Below are positions 53,744 to 63,900 of a stretch of 64,000 nt of DNA, one piece after another. A program made the position numbers and the translations under genes. Numbering within the stretch: position 1 is the stretch's first letter; the number at the start of each line of letters is the position of its first letter. Source of the stretch: an uncultured Acetobacteraceae bacterium (GTDB lineage Bacteria > Pseudomonadota > Alphaproteobacteria > Acetobacterales > Acetobacteraceae). The stretch covers positions 1-64,000 of the forward strand of contig CAMKWS010000008.1 in the NCBI GenBank assembly GCA_946476985.1, written 5' to 3'. The notes beneath the pieces were generated by a model. The model saw nothing but the letters and a program-made list of their open reading frames with translations, had not been told where the DNA came from and did not search any database.

Positions 53744-54541
53744 ATGGCGCAGGGTAGAAACGTACTGGTAACAGGCGGAACCTCTGGTATCGGGCTGGCC
53801 GTTGCAGAGACTTTTGCTCGGGCGGGCGATAATCTCATTCTGTTAGGCAGTAGCCCAGAACGTGATTATACGAAGGCTGTTCAAATGGTAGAGGCGGCCG
53901 GCCGTAATGCAGGGCATGATGTGCATGTATGCGCCTATGGTGTTGATATTTCGGACTTCTCTGCCGTGAAGGCCGTGATGAAAACCATTAGCGACAAGGT
54001 GGACGTGCTGGATGTACTCGTTCACTCAGCAGGTGTTTTCTTCGGAACTCCTATTACAGATGAAACGCCAGATGCTTTTGAGAAAGTGATGAGCATCAAT
54101 GTGAATGGTATGTGGCATGTTATCCAAGCCGCATTGCCGTTTATGCGCCGTAAGGATGGAGATAAGCCAGGCGGTAAGATTGTGGCCATTTCCTCTATTT
54201 GTGGGTTTTATGGCTTTGCTGGTTATGCAGGCTATGCGGCAAGTAAAGCGGCAGCAACGTCTCTCGTTCGTACTTTAGCGTTAGAGCTGGGGCCGCTGGG
54301 GATCAACATCAATGCTGTGGAGCCGGGTCGTGTGAAGACATCTATGCATGATGCCTTGATTAACGATCCTGCACAGGCAGGTGCGCTTAAGGCTGTGGCA
54401 GAGGCTAACCCAAGTAAGCGGACATTCTCCACACCGGAAGATATTGCCGCTGTGGTGCAGTTTCTCGCCAGCCCGGGAGCTGTGGCCCTGCATGGCTCTG
54501 CTATTGTGGTGGATGAAGGGACAACACTCGGCCTCGTTTAA
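53744..54541 (+). CDS. Short-chain dehydrogenase/reductase
   Basis: 265-aa classical SDR using NAD(P)H. The cofactor motif is TGGTSGIG; the catalytic Ser-Tyr-Lys set is visible in ISSICGFYGFAGYAGYAASKAA (Ser, then YxxxK), and the C-terminal GSAIVVDEGTTLG matches the family. Substrate cannot be told. AGGAAATAGGA lies upstream. Probably co-transcribed with the ABM gene and ended by the hairpin at 54570-54615. Confidence 0.88.
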   Translation: MAQGRNVLVTGGTSGIGLAVAETFARAGDNLILLGSSPERDYTKAVQMVEAAGRNAGHDVHVCAYGVDISDFSAVKAVMKTISDKVDVLDVLVHSAGVFFGTPITDETPDAFEKVMSINVNGMWHVIQAALPFMRRKDGDKPGGKIVAISSICGFYGFAGYAGYAASKAAATSLVRTLALELGPLGININAVEPGRVKTSMHDALINDPAQAGALKAVAEANPSKRTFSTPEDIAAVVQFLASPGAVALHGSAIVVDEGTTLGLV

Positions 54542-54569
54542 GGCGCAGTGCTTTGAGGTTTCTTTGAAG

Positions 54570-54615
54570 AACCTCCCTCTGCTTGGCATATGGCTGAAAG
54601 CGGAGGGAGGTTTTT
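54570..54615. terminator. Terminator between SDR and ferredoxin reductase genes
   Basis: AACCTCCCTC (54570-54579) pairs with GAGGGAGGTT (54603-54612), the stem extended inward by GCTT/AAGC; a T tract follows. Confidence 0.8.
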
Positions 54616-54632
54616 AAATATGGCAGGAGTTT

Positions 54633-55679
54633 TTAGCCGATGCCGCGGCTGGTGGAGTGCTCAAAGCGTAAGGCTTTGTCTGGCCGGGCAATATGGTGGG
54701 CAGCATGGGCTGCAACAGCGGCCTCAGAGAACCCCTGGAGGATGAGTTTTAGCTTGCCGGGATAGGCGGCAACATCGCCAATAGCAAAGATGCCATCCAT
54801 ATTGGTTTGCATGGTTGCAGGGGTGACAGCGATGGTGCTGCGTTGTGTTTCAAACCCCCATGCCGCAATAGGTCCGAGATCGGTAGAGAGGCCGTAGAAG
54901 GGAAGCAGTGCATCTGCTTCTAGGGAGCGTACCGTCTCATCCATAGAGATGATATCTACATGGCTGAGCTGCCCATTGTCACCACGCAAAGCATGTAGCT
55001 GATAAGGGACAACTTTCTCAATCAACCCTTGCTCAATTTTGGCTTCAATTTGCGCAAGTGTTTCTGGAGCCCCACGGAAGCGGTCTCTCCGGTGGAGGAG
55101 ATATACTTTTTTTGCAACATCTGAGAGGGAGAGTGCCCAATCAAGTGCAGAATCCCCACCACCGGCGACAACAATACGTTTGTCGGTGAAGTCTGCCCGT
55201 TTCTTAACATAATACTGCACAGCCCCACTGCGTTCGTAGGCTTCTAGCCCTTCCAGTGGTGGTCGGTTCGGGCCAAAAGCTCCAGCGCCAGCAGCGATGA
55301 TGATCGCTTTTGCATGGATGCTATCACCACGCTCATTCTTTAGTGTGAAGTTCCCTGCTGTGCCTTCAAGATGGCATACACGGCTACCGAGAATGCGCGG
55401 GACATTAAAGGGAGCGATTTGCTCTTCCAATGCGGCGATAAGATTCCCCCCAGTAATGGAGGGATGAGCAGGGATGTCGTAGATCGGTTTCTCAGGGTAA
55501 AGGGCGGCACATTGGCCGCCAACACTATCGAGAACGTCCGTTAATACGCAGTCCAAGCGTAGCATACGGCATTCAAAAGCGGCAAAGAGGGCTGTAGGCC
55601 CGGCCCCAATAATAGCGATGTCCGTCGTGTAGGAAGAAGCTGTGTAAGTCATACCTGTAGTCATAAGCATTTTTCGCAC
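54633..55679 (-). CDS. Thioredoxin-reductase-like ferredoxin-NADP+ reductase
   Basis: 348-aa FAD enzyme of the TrxR-like FNR (YumC) type, moving electrons between NADPH and ferredoxin or flavodoxin. FAD motif IIGAGPTALFAAFE, GGQCAALYPEKPIYDIPAHP, NADPH motif VAGGGDSALDWAL, RRDRFRGAPET, and FAIGDVAAYPGKLKLILQGFSEAA. The CxxC redox pair of true thioredoxin reductase is absent, which separates this group. The start is uncertain by up to about 10 residues: MTYTASSYTTD at 55652 is an alternative. It stands alone. Confidence 0.9.
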   Translation of the reverse strand: MRKMLMTTGMTYTASSYTTDIAIIGAGPTALFAAFECRMLRLDCVLTDVLDSVGGQCAALYPEKPIYDIPAHPSITGGNLIAALEEQIAPFNVPRILGSRVCHLEGTAGNFTLKNERGDSIHAKAIIIAAGAGAFGPNRPPLEGLEAYERSGAVQYYVKKRADFTDKRIVVAGGGDSALDWALSLSDVAKKVYLLHRRDRFRGAPETLAQIEAKIEQGLIEKVVPYQLHALRGDNGQLSHVDIISMDETVRSLEADALLPFYGLSTDLGPIAAWGFETQRSTIAVTPATMQTNMDGIFAIGDVAAYPGKLKLILQGFSEAAVAAHAAHHIARPDKALRFEHSTSRGIG

Positions 55680-55871
55680 ATTGGAGTAGAGTTTTTATGG
55701 GGTGTATGAAGGATATTCTTCACATAAGTTGATATGTGGTGGTGAGCTGTTGTGAGGAACTCTTCTTTTTTTGGGGGAGGGAACAGGCATGTTATGCTGT
55801 GGGGGCATAAGATGTTGGTTTTGTATGCTCATGATGAGTGCAGATAAATTAGAGGGTGGTAGGGCACAGTA

Positions 55872-56336
55872 ATGGATATGCGCCTTTTTTCTGTTGAACA
55901 AACGCAGCAGGTTGCCCAGCAATTGGCGAAATTATTGCAGTTGGGAGATTGTGTGGCGCTGTCTGGTGAGATGGGAGCTGGCAAAAGCACCTTTGCACGC
56001 GCATTAATTCGTGCGCTTGCTGGGGATGAGGCGCTGGATGTGCCCAGCCCCACTTTTGCGCTGCTCCAGCCCTACGATACGCCTGTGGGGGCTGTGTTTC
56101 ACTATGATTTATGGCGTTTATCGGGCCCAGATGAACTGTATGAGCTTTCATGGGATGATGCATGTGAGGGCATTATGTTGGTGGAATGGCCTGAGAGAGC
56201 TGAGGAGCTTTTGCCAGAAGGCGCATTGCATCTCACCTTTACGCATGGTGCAGAAGAGGAAGACCGCCATCTAACCCTACATGGCTGGCCCGATGAGCGT
56301 TTAGCTGCTTTTATGAAGAGCTCCGCACGGGCGTAA
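55872..56336 (+). CDS. tsaE: tRNA threonylcarbamoyladenosine ATPase TsaE
   Basis: ATPase helping the t6A tRNA modification complex (154 aa). Walker A GEMGAGKSTFARALIRAL, SPTFALLQPYDT, HYDLWRLSGPDELYELSWDD and VEWPERAEELLPEGAL are all family marks. It lies 22 bases before addB. In many related genomes amgK and murU sit between these two; here they do not. Confidence 0.94.
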   Translation: MDMRLFSVEQTQQVAQQLAKLLQLGDCVALSGEMGAGKSTFARALIRALAGDEALDVPSPTFALLQPYDTPVGAVFHYDLWRLSGPDELYELSWDDACEGIMLVEWPERAEELLPEGALHLTFTHGAEEEDRHLTLHGWPDERLAAFMKSSARA

Positions 56337-56358
56337 CGTCAAAGAGGAAAGACGTGAG

Positions 56359-59300
56359 ATGAGCCAAGAAGATCAAGCCTGGAATATTGCGACCATTCCA
56401 GCATCGCTTTCATTTCTGGACCAAGTGGTAGAAAATTGGCTCACGCGTGTTGGTGATGATGCCGGGCCAGAGGGGCGTGCTGGAGGGGACAACGGGACCA
56501 TTCTAGTGCCGGGTCGCCGTGCGGCACGCGCTTTGATGGAAGCCTTTTTGCGTGTGCTTGATGGCAAGGCTGCGTTGTTGCCGTCTATCGTTGCTTTGGG
56601 TGATGTGGACGAGCAGACGCTCTTTCCGATGGTGTTAGATGAAGCTGTGTCCCCTGCGGTGGAGTCTGTGCGGCGTTTGGCTGTGTTATCGCAGTTGATT
56701 TTATCAGCCCCATTTTTTCGGTCAGTATCAGGCCCAGAGGGGGATACGCTTGATAGGGTGTGGCCATTGGCGCAGGCCCTAGCAGAGCTTATGGATGAAG
56801 CTGAACGCAATGAGGTGGATTTGCATGAAGCACTGCCGCGTGCCGTGGCTGAAGATTTTGCAGATCACTGGCAGAAAACCCTTACCTTTCTAAAAATTGT
56901 TACGGAATTTTGGCCGAAGATCCTGCGGGAGGAAGGGCGTAGCAATATCATGGCTCGTCAGGTAGCTCTTGCCCAAGCGCAGGCAAAGGCGTGGGCAGCT
57001 ACCCCGCCAGATTATCCTGTATGGGCCGTGGGGTTTGTGGATGGTTCAGCAGGGGTACATGCTGTTTTGGAGGCAATTGCAGCGTTGCCTCAAGGTATGG
57101 TGGTCTTCCAAGGGGTGGATTGCACCATGTCGGAAGATTTGTGGAGTGAATTGCCCCCGACTCATCCTCAGTTTTTGTTTCAAGAGTTTTTTTCTAAATT
57201 AGGAATAGAGAGAGCTGCGATTGCACGGTGGGGCAAAGCAGCACGACCAGAGCGTGAAGCTTTGTTGCATTATGCGATGTTACCAGAGGCGGGGATTGCC
57301 CAGTGGGGGCGTTCTGTAGAGGGGGTAACAACAGAAGGGCTAAGCCTTCTTGTTGCAGATGATTCCCAGCAAGAAGCGCAAACAATTGCTCTTATCTTGC
57401 GGGATGTTGCGAATAGGCCGGGGCAGTCTGGTGCGTTGGTTACACCGGACCGAGGTTTAGCAGAGCGTGTACGAGCGGAATTGCTACGGTTTGGGATACA
57501 TGCGGATGATAGTGCTGGTGAGCCGTTGGTACGCACACCATCTGCTGTTTTTTTGCGTCTGATTGCGCGTGCGGTTAATGCGCAACTTTCTCCCGTGGCG
57601 TTATTATCTGTCTTAAAACATCCATTGGCGGCTTTGGGGATGAGCCCTGGGCGTGCACGTGCGAGTGCGCGTTTGTTAGAGCGGCGCCTTTTACGTGGGC
57701 CTGCCCCTCAGCCGGGGATGGCGGGACTGTATAGTGCATTAAAGGCACTGCATCAGCGCGAAGATGAAGAAGACCATGGTGCACAGGCGGATGCGCCAGA
57801 TAGTCCTGAAAGTTTGTTGGCATTTTTAAAGCGTGTTGAAGTGGCGTTTGCGCCGTTATTCACGTTGGGTGCTACGGCAGCTGTACCTGATATGTTGCAG
57901 GCACTGTTGCAGACGGCAGAGGCTTTGGCTGCTACGGAAGATGAAGGTGAAGCTCCTGAGCAGACACCGTTAGGATCACGCTTGTGGCGAGGTGAAGATG
58001 GCGCAGCGCTGTCGCGGCATTTTGTAGAGTTGTTGTCTCATACAGGGGCATTGCCAGCGCAGCCTTTGAGCGTCTTAGAGGGTTTTCTGACAGCGAGTAT
58101 GGCAGGTAAAAGCCTTACTGGTTTGCGTGGCCACCAAGATGGTATTGAGCTCGCTCATCCTCGTATTTCAATTTACGGTGTTTTGGAAGCACGCCTCTTA
58201 GCCTTTGATACGGTGATTTTAGGTGGGTTGAATGAGGCTGTTTGGCCTGCGGCATCTGAGGCTGGGCCGTGGATGAGCCGGCCTATGCGCCAAAGAGTGG
58301 GGTTACCTGCCCCGGAGCGTAAGATTGGTGCTCAAGCGCATGATTTTATGTGTGGGCTTCTTGCCTCTCGAGACGTGATTTTATCACGCGCACAGCGTAG
58401 AGAAGGCGCACCGTCTGTTCCTGCGCGGTGGCTTATGCGTTTATCTGCGTTTTTGAGTGGGCAGGGGTTAGAGATTGCAGAACATGCTGCGCTTAGATGG
58501 CAACGCAGTTTGGATATGCCAGGTGGTGATGCTCGCCCTGTCTCACCACCAGAGCCATGCCCGCCTGTAGCGTTACGCCCTCGGCGGTTGGGAATTACGA
58601 GGATTGATGACCTCAAGCTCGATCCATATGCGATTTATGCTCGATATGTTCTGGGGCTGAGAAAGCTTCCTCCTTTGGAAGAGGGGGTAGAACATGCGGA
58701 TTATGGAATGGTGGTCCATAACGCTTTGGAGGGGATGCTGTCGGAGTTTCCTAAAACATGGACCGAGAATGCGCCCGGTATTTTGCAGCGTCATTTTGAT
58801 CAAGCTTTAGATGAAGCTGCCGTAAATCCGACATTGGCAAGCTGGTGGCGTCCGCGGTTGCACCGCATTGCTGAATGGATTTTTTCTAAAGAAGAGTGGC
58901 GTGTATCGGCGGAGCGGACCACGCTTAAAAGCTATACCGAGCGGGGGATGGAGTTCGTATTAAGGGGCTTACCTGGAGGGGACTTCCACCTCACGGGGCG
59001 GGCAGACCGTATTGATATTGATACCCAGCCAGATCAATCAGCGTTTGCAACGATTATTGATTACAAAACTGGCACGTTGCCGAGCGGGAGTGATGTTGCT
59101 GGGGGGTGGTCATCTCAGTTGGTATTAGAGGCAGCTTTATTGGCTAAGGGGGCGTTTTCTGGCCTACCGGCGGTAGAGACAAAAAAGCTTGCCTATTGGA
59201 AGTTGAGTGGTGGAATGACCGCAGGAGCGGAACAGGAAGTCCCGGCTTCGAAATCTAAAATTGTTCTTTCAGACTTAATCGGCCCTGCTTTGGAGCAATT

Positions 59301-59448
59301 GCGCCAATTGTTAGCGGATTATGATGATCCAGCACGGCCATATCGCTCTCAACCTTGGGCGGGACGGCCGCCGAAATATAGTGATTACGCACAGCTTGCT
59401 CGTGTTGCAGAGTGGCGCCTTGCAGGTGGAGAGGACGGAGACAAATGA
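56359..59448 (+). CDS. addB: Double-strand break repair nuclease subunit AddB
   Basis: 1029-aa partner of AddA in the alphaproteobacterial RecBCD-like helicase-nuclease that resects DNA ends for recombination. The N-terminal half is an inactive UvrD-like fold (LVPGRRAARALMEAFLRVL). The C-terminal PD-(D/E)xK nuclease has GRADRIDID and TIIDYKTGTLP. No Cys cluster is seen at the end, as expected in this clade versus Bacillus. The stop overlaps the addA start (ATGA). Confidence 0.93.
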   Translation: MSQEDQAWNIATIPASLSFLDQVVENWLTRVGDDAGPEGRAGGDNGTILVPGRRAARALMEAFLRVLDGKAALLPSIVALGDVDEQTLFPMVLDEAVSPAVESVRRLAVLSQLILSAPFFRSVSGPEGDTLDRVWPLAQALAELMDEAERNEVDLHEALPRAVAEDFADHWQKTLTFLKIVTEFWPKILREEGRSNIMARQVALAQAQAKAWAATPPDYPVWAVGFVDGSAGVHAVLEAIAALPQGMVVFQGVDCTMSEDLWSELPPTHPQFLFQEFFSKLGIERAAIARWGKAARPEREALLHYAMLPEAGIAQWGRSVEGVTTEGLSLLVADDSQQEAQTIALILRDVANRPGQSGALVTPDRGLAERVRAELLRFGIHADDSAGEPLVRTPSAVFLRLIARAVNAQLSPVALLSVLKHPLAALGMSPGRARASARLLERRLLRGPAPQPGMAGLYSALKALHQREDEEDHGAQADAPDSPESLLAFLKRVEVAFAPLFTLGATAAVPDMLQALLQTAEALAATEDEGEAPEQTPLGSRLWRGEDGAALSRHFVELLSHTGALPAQPLSVLEGFLTASMAGKSLTGLRGHQDGIELAHPRISIYGVLEARLLAFDTVILGGLNEAVWPAASEAGPWMSRPMRQRVGLPAPERKIGAQAHDFMCGLLASRDVILSRAQRREGAPSVPARWLMRLSAFLSGQGLEIAEHAALRWQRSLDMPGGDARPVSPPEPCPPVALRPRRLGITRIDDLKLDPYAIYARYVLGLRKLPPLEEGVEHADYGMVVHNALEGMLSEFPKTWTENAPGILQRHFDQALDEAAVNPTLASWWRPRLHRIAEWIFSKEEWRVSAERTTLKSYTERGMEFVLRGLPGGDFHLTGRADRIDIDTQPDQSAFATIIDYKTGTLPSGSDVAGGWSSQLVLEAALLAKGAFSGLPAVETKKLAYWKLSGGMTAGAEQEVPASKSKIVLSDLIGPALEQLRQLLADYDDPARPYRSQPWAGRPPKYSDYAQLARVAEWRLAGGEDGDK

Positions 59449-62400
59449 GCCAGCAGACTATGATACCTAATAAGCAGGATGCTGCCCGTGAAGCTGCGCG
59501 CGATGAGGCTAATCGCCAACAGAAAATTGCTTCTGACCCCCGGGCATCTGTGTTTGTGTCGGCCTCAGCAGGATCTGGCAAAACGAAATTATTGATCGAC
59601 CGCTTATTGCGTCTCATGCTGCCGATGGAGGTCGAAGATGAACATGGCCAGCCTTGTTTGGTCGAGGGTTCTGATCCCTCTCGTATTTTATGTCTGACTT
59701 ACACAAAAGCGGCTGCGGCAGAGATGGCGCATCGTTTGCAGAACCATCTTGGGAGATGGGTGTCATTATCAGATGAAGATCTCGGGCAGGCGCTGCGTGA
59801 TCTGGATGTGCCTAATACAGAGCAAACGCGCGAGAAAGCGCGTGGCCTGTTTTTGAAAGTTCTAGACGCGCCGGGCGGGTTGCAAGTTGAGACGATCCAC
59901 GCCTTTTGCCAGTCTTTGTTACGACGCTTTCCTTTAGAAGCAGCGTTGGACCCTCATTTTACATTATTGGAAGAAACGGACGGCGCGGTTGCCTTGCGAA
60001 GGGCATTAGATGAAGGCTTAGCCCAATCTGAAGAGTCTGTGCGGACATTAGCTGGGATCATCTCGTTCGATAAGGTGATTGAACTCCTAGTGGGGATGAA
60101 TGCCCATTCTGACAGAGTACAGCCTTTATTACAGCTCTGGCAGCAACGCCCTCAAGTAGTTGAGAGGGCCTATCAAACCCTGCTTCAAGCTGGAGAAAAG
60201 GCTGCGTCTTTTATTGAGGAAGAGGCCTGTAGCTTTATAGATGAAGAAGGTTTGCGAGCTGATATTAAGGCGGCTTTTGGGCTTCTTACAAAGGCGAGTC
60301 AGCAAAATATCTTCCAACCTTTATTAGATTATCTTGCGCGGTCTATATCAGAGCGGCATTTGGCTGATGTTGTTAGTATTTTCCTGACAAACGAGGGCGC
60401 TGCGCGGAAGATGGGGCGGCTCGTCGGGAAAAAAGCAAACCAAGAATATCCGTCTCTTCTAGAACGTATGGAGAAGGAGGCTGACCGACAGGTTCAGCTG
60501 CAAGAGAAGCTGAAAGCTCAAAGGCTTTTAGAGGCCAATATGGCTTTGTTAGCGCTCGCTTTGCCAGTGATTGTACGTTTTGCTCAAGAGAAAAAGCGGC
60601 GTGGTGTGGTGGATTATAATGATCTTATCGCACATACGAGAGATGTCTTGCGGGAGCCAGGGGCGGCGTGGGTTCTCTATAAGCTAGATGGTGGGATAGA
60701 CCATCTTTTGCTGGATGAGGTGCAGGATACCTCAGCTCTGCAATGGGAGATTGCAGGGGCATTAACGGTGGATTTCTTTTCTGGTGAAGGTGCACGTGAG
60801 AAAACACCTCGCCCGCGGACAATTTTTGCTGTGGGGGATTTTAAACAGTCCATTTATAGTTTTCAGGGTGCCGAACCGGAGCAGTTTCATAAATGGCGGC
60901 GAGAATTTGCCAATAGGGTGACACGTGCCAATTTGTTATGGCGTGACCCAGATTTGAATGTTTCGTTTCGTTCTGTCCCGCCCATATTGGCGTTTGTAGA
61001 TAGTGTTTTTGAAAATGATGACGCAGCTTATGGCCTGCGGGAGACAGAGCAGACACCGCTTTTAAAGCATGTATCTGCACGTTCTGGTGAGGGGGGACGG
61101 ATCGAGCTATGGCCGCTCGTGCCTGCAGAGGGTGCAAAGCAAAATGAAGGTGCCGAGCAGGCGGAAGAAGGGGATATCTTACCAGACCCTTGGCGCGCTC
61201 CGCAGCGTAATACAGATCAACGCAGTGCACAGCAATGCTTAGCAGATGGCATTGCGCAATATCTTTCAGAACATATTGGTAAACCGCTTCAAGCAGGGAA
61301 AGAGCCTCTTAAGGCGGGAGATGTGCTGGTACTTGTACCGAAGCGTTCTTCCTTCTTGCGGTTGTTGATTCGTGCTCTGAAAACGCAAGATATTCCTGTT
61401 GCGAGTTTTATCCGTGATGGGCTGACAGAGCAGGCTGCTGTGCAGGATTTAATGACGTTATGCGATGCAGTGCTTTTGCCGCAGGATGACCTTAGCTTAG
61501 CGAGTGTGTTGACCTCTCCTTTGGGTGGGGTAAGTGATCAGTCATTGATGGACCTTGCTACTTATAATGGGCGTAAACGGGCATTAGGCCGTGGGGGGCA
61601 GCCATTATGGAGCCTTTTGCGAGAGCGGCACACAGAGCGTGAAGACTGGCGCGCAGCGTGGGAGCGTCTGCAGGCTCTTTATCGCCGTGTGGATTACGAC
61701 ACCCCTTATAGTATTTTGATGCAGGCTCTTGGTGTGCAAGGGGGACGTACACGTTTGTTGGCGCGGCTAGGGCCAGAGGCGGCAGAGCCGATTGATGAAT
61801 TACTCACCGTGGCTTTGGCATATGAGGCGCAACATCCCCCGTCATTGCAGGGCTTTTTGCAATGGTTGCGTGCGAGTGCGGTGACTAGCCGTCGTGAAGC
61901 AGAAAATGATATTGATGCTGTGCGGATTATGACGGTGCATTCCTCTAAAGGCTTGCAGTCACGCTTGGTTATTATGCCGGATACAACATCTTCAGATAAA
62001 GGAGCTGATAATATGTTTTGGCCGCATCAGGATGATGCAGGCGAAAATGTTACATCTGACCTTTTGTCTAAAGATGTGCCTCTACCATTGTGGGTGCCGT
62101 TGGCTGATTTATCGACAAGCCATGTTAATAGTTTCAAGAATATAGAGGCGAAGCGCCTGAGGGCAGAGAAAAACCGCCTTTTATATGTTGGGCTAACACG
62201 TGCGAGTGATGCGCTGATTATTTGTGGCTGGCAGCCTAAGCAGACCTCAGAGGGGCGCTGGTATCACTATTGCCGTGAGGGATTGGAGCGTTTGAAAAAG
62301 AGCGAGGATTATGCGCCCTACGTTACCGCTCCACCTTGTGATCTAGGGTGGGAAGGTGAGCAGCTTGTGCTAGATGTCCCCGTAGAAAAGATAACGACTA

Positions 62401-63137
62401 AGACGAAAGATGCCCTAACGTCAGAGGCGGCGGTGGCTTTGCCTACATGGTTAGGAAGCGCACCAGATTGGCAGGTTGAACCCGCACCGCAGGAGGATGC
62501 CTTAGCTCGCCCTCTGGCACCGAGTCGGCCGGATGGGGCTATTTTTGGTCCGCTCCCAGCAGCACGGTCCCCATTGGATATTATGAAAGAGGGGATTCTG
62601 CTTCCAGAGCCCGTGAACCGCCGGCATGATGCGATGCAGCGCGGTGTTTTAGTGCATCGTCTCTTACAGTTTTTGCCTGATATTGAGCCTGTTCATCGGC
62701 ATGAGAAAGCGCAAGCATGGCTTAAACATGCAATGCCTGGTTTGGTTCAAGAGGATGTTACGTCTTTAGCTCAGTCCGTTGTGTCTATTTTAGAAATGGA
62801 AACATTAGCGCCACTTTTTGGCCCCGGGAGTCGTGCTGAGCAGGGGATATCAGGCACATTGGGGCGCCCAGGTGATGGGAAAGGTCGTGTTGTTCTAGGG
62901 CAAGTAGACCGTTTCTGTTTTGACGGGGATGTTGTGTGGTTGTGTGATTATAAAACCGGGCGTCCGCCACGGCAGCAGCAAAACGTGCCGCGTGCGTATA
63001 TTGCGCAGATGTCAAGTTATCGACAAGTGATGCAAGCTTTGTACCCGGGACGGGATGTACGCTGTTTTATTGTGTGGATTGATGGGCCAAAAGTCACGGA
63101 ATTATCTGAGGCTTTGATGGCCTCTGTGGAGGTGTGA
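59445..63137 (+). CDS. addA: Double-strand break repair helicase AddA
   Basis: 1230-aa ATP-dependent helicase-nuclease. Motifs in order: Walker A SASAGSGKTKLLIDRLL, LCLTYTKAAAAEMAHRL, Walker B LLLDEVQDTSALQWE, VGDFKQSIYSFQGA, VHSSKGLQSRLVIMPD, YVGLTRASDALIICG, and a C-terminal nuclease domain with HRLLQFLPDI and VDRFCFDGDVVWLCDYKTG. ATG 59445 overlaps the addB stop by four bases; an upstream ATG at 59412 would lie inside addB. Translational coupling is expected. Confidence 0.95.
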   Translation: MSQQTMIPNKQDAAREAARDEANRQQKIASDPRASVFVSASAGSGKTKLLIDRLLRLMLPMEVEDEHGQPCLVEGSDPSRILCLTYTKAAAAEMAHRLQNHLGRWVSLSDEDLGQALRDLDVPNTEQTREKARGLFLKVLDAPGGLQVETIHAFCQSLLRRFPLEAALDPHFTLLEETDGAVALRRALDEGLAQSEESVRTLAGIISFDKVIELLVGMNAHSDRVQPLLQLWQQRPQVVERAYQTLLQAGEKAASFIEEEACSFIDEEGLRADIKAAFGLLTKASQQNIFQPLLDYLARSISERHLADVVSIFLTNEGAARKMGRLVGKKANQEYPSLLERMEKEADRQVQLQEKLKAQRLLEANMALLALALPVIVRFAQEKKRRGVVDYNDLIAHTRDVLREPGAAWVLYKLDGGIDHLLLDEVQDTSALQWEIAGALTVDFFSGEGAREKTPRPRTIFAVGDFKQSIYSFQGAEPEQFHKWRREFANRVTRANLLWRDPDLNVSFRSVPPILAFVDSVFENDDAAYGLRETEQTPLLKHVSARSGEGGRIELWPLVPAEGAKQNEGAEQAEEGDILPDPWRAPQRNTDQRSAQQCLADGIAQYLSEHIGKPLQAGKEPLKAGDVLVLVPKRSSFLRLLIRALKTQDIPVASFIRDGLTEQAAVQDLMTLCDAVLLPQDDLSLASVLTSPLGGVSDQSLMDLATYNGRKRALGRGGQPLWSLLRERHTEREDWRAAWERLQALYRRVDYDTPYSILMQALGVQGGRTRLLARLGPEAAEPIDELLTVALAYEAQHPPSLQGFLQWLRASAVTSRREAENDIDAVRIMTVHSSKGLQSRLVIMPDTTSSDKGADNMFWPHQDDAGENVTSDLLSKDVPLPLWVPLADLSTSHVNSFKNIEAKRLRAEKNRLLYVGLTRASDALIICGWQPKQTSEGRWYHYCREGLERLKKSEDYAPYVTAPPCDLGWEGEQLVLDVPVEKITTKTKDALTSEAAVALPTWLGSAPDWQVEPAPQEDALARPLAPSRPDGAIFGPLPAARSPLDIMKEGILLPEPVNRRHDAMQRGVLVHRLLQFLPDIEPVHRHEKAQAWLKHAMPGLVQEDVTSLAQSVVSILEMETLAPLFGPGSRAEQGISGTLGRPGDGKGRVVLGQVDRFCFDGDVVWLCDYKTGRPPRQQQNVPRAYIAQMSSYRQVMQALYPGRDVRCFIVWIDGPKVTELSEALMASVEV

Positions 63138-63371
63138 ACGTTTCGTTTATAAAGAAAACAGATTAGGTACTATATAAATACCTATTTGGCATTTACGGCG
63201 ATATGTGCAGTTTTGGTACACGCAGTGCGAAGATACTCTGATGTGTATTGGACACTCATGCGGGTAATTTGTTTCATATGAGACTAAAGGCCGAACCCTG
63301 TGGTGGAATATCTGCCACGCCTATGTCAGACTGGCCGGACTGGTAGATATTTAGAAACTGGGGAGAGAATT

Positions 63372-63701
63372 ATGAGCGAGCACACAATTGCTGTGACAGA
63401 TCAAAGCTTTGAAGCTGATGTTCTAAAAGCTGAAGGTTTTGTTTTGTTAGACTTTTGGGCTGAGTGGTGCGGTCCATGCCGTATGGTTGCACCTGCGCTT
63501 GAGGAGATCGGTAAGGAATATGCTGGCCGTTTGATTGTTGCGAAAATGGATATCGATGCGAGTCCAGAAACACCAACTAAGTTCGGTGTGCGTAGCATTC
63601 CAACATTGATTCTATTGAAGAATGGTGAGCCTGTGGCCCAGCAGATGGGTGCACTGCCTAAAAGCCAGTTAAAAGCATGGATTGATTCTCATATTGGCTG
63701 A
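63372..63701 (+). CDS. trxA: Thioredoxin 1
   Basis: 109-aa thioredoxin with active-site WCGPC in LDFWAEWCGPCRMVAP, IDASPETPTKFGVRSIPTLILL (cis-proline in SIPT) and the standard end. GGGGAG is about six bases before the ATG; a longer reading from 63300 has no family support. The 234-base gap after addA holds a small inverted repeat TAGGTA-N9-TACCTA (63164-63184). It is monocistronic. Confidence 0.95.
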   Translation: MSEHTIAVTDQSFEADVLKAEGFVLLDFWAEWCGPCRMVAPALEEIGKEYAGRLIVAKMDIDASPETPTKFGVRSIPTLILLKNGEPVAQQMGALPKSQLKAWIDSHIG

Positions 63702-63784
63702 GATTGTATGCTGACACATGGTGCGTTGTTCTGGCGGATGAAGAAGGGCGTGCCGGTGTCTAGACATATGTATGAATGAGGAAC

Positions 63785-63840
63785 AAGAGCCCTACAAAGG
63801 GAGGTTATAGAACGGCCTACCTTATGTGGGGCTCTTTTTT
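63785..63840 (+). terminator. Long hairpin terminator after trxA
   Basis: AAGAGCCCTACA (63785-63796) pairs with TGTGGGGCTCTT (63825-63836), one G-U; AAGG and CCTT extend the stem inward, and six Ts follow. Confidence 0.8.
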
Positions 63841-63900
63841 AATAGGTGAATTCAAGAGTAAGGCGTGGTCAGTCTTAGCGGGACGGTGTAAAACACATTC

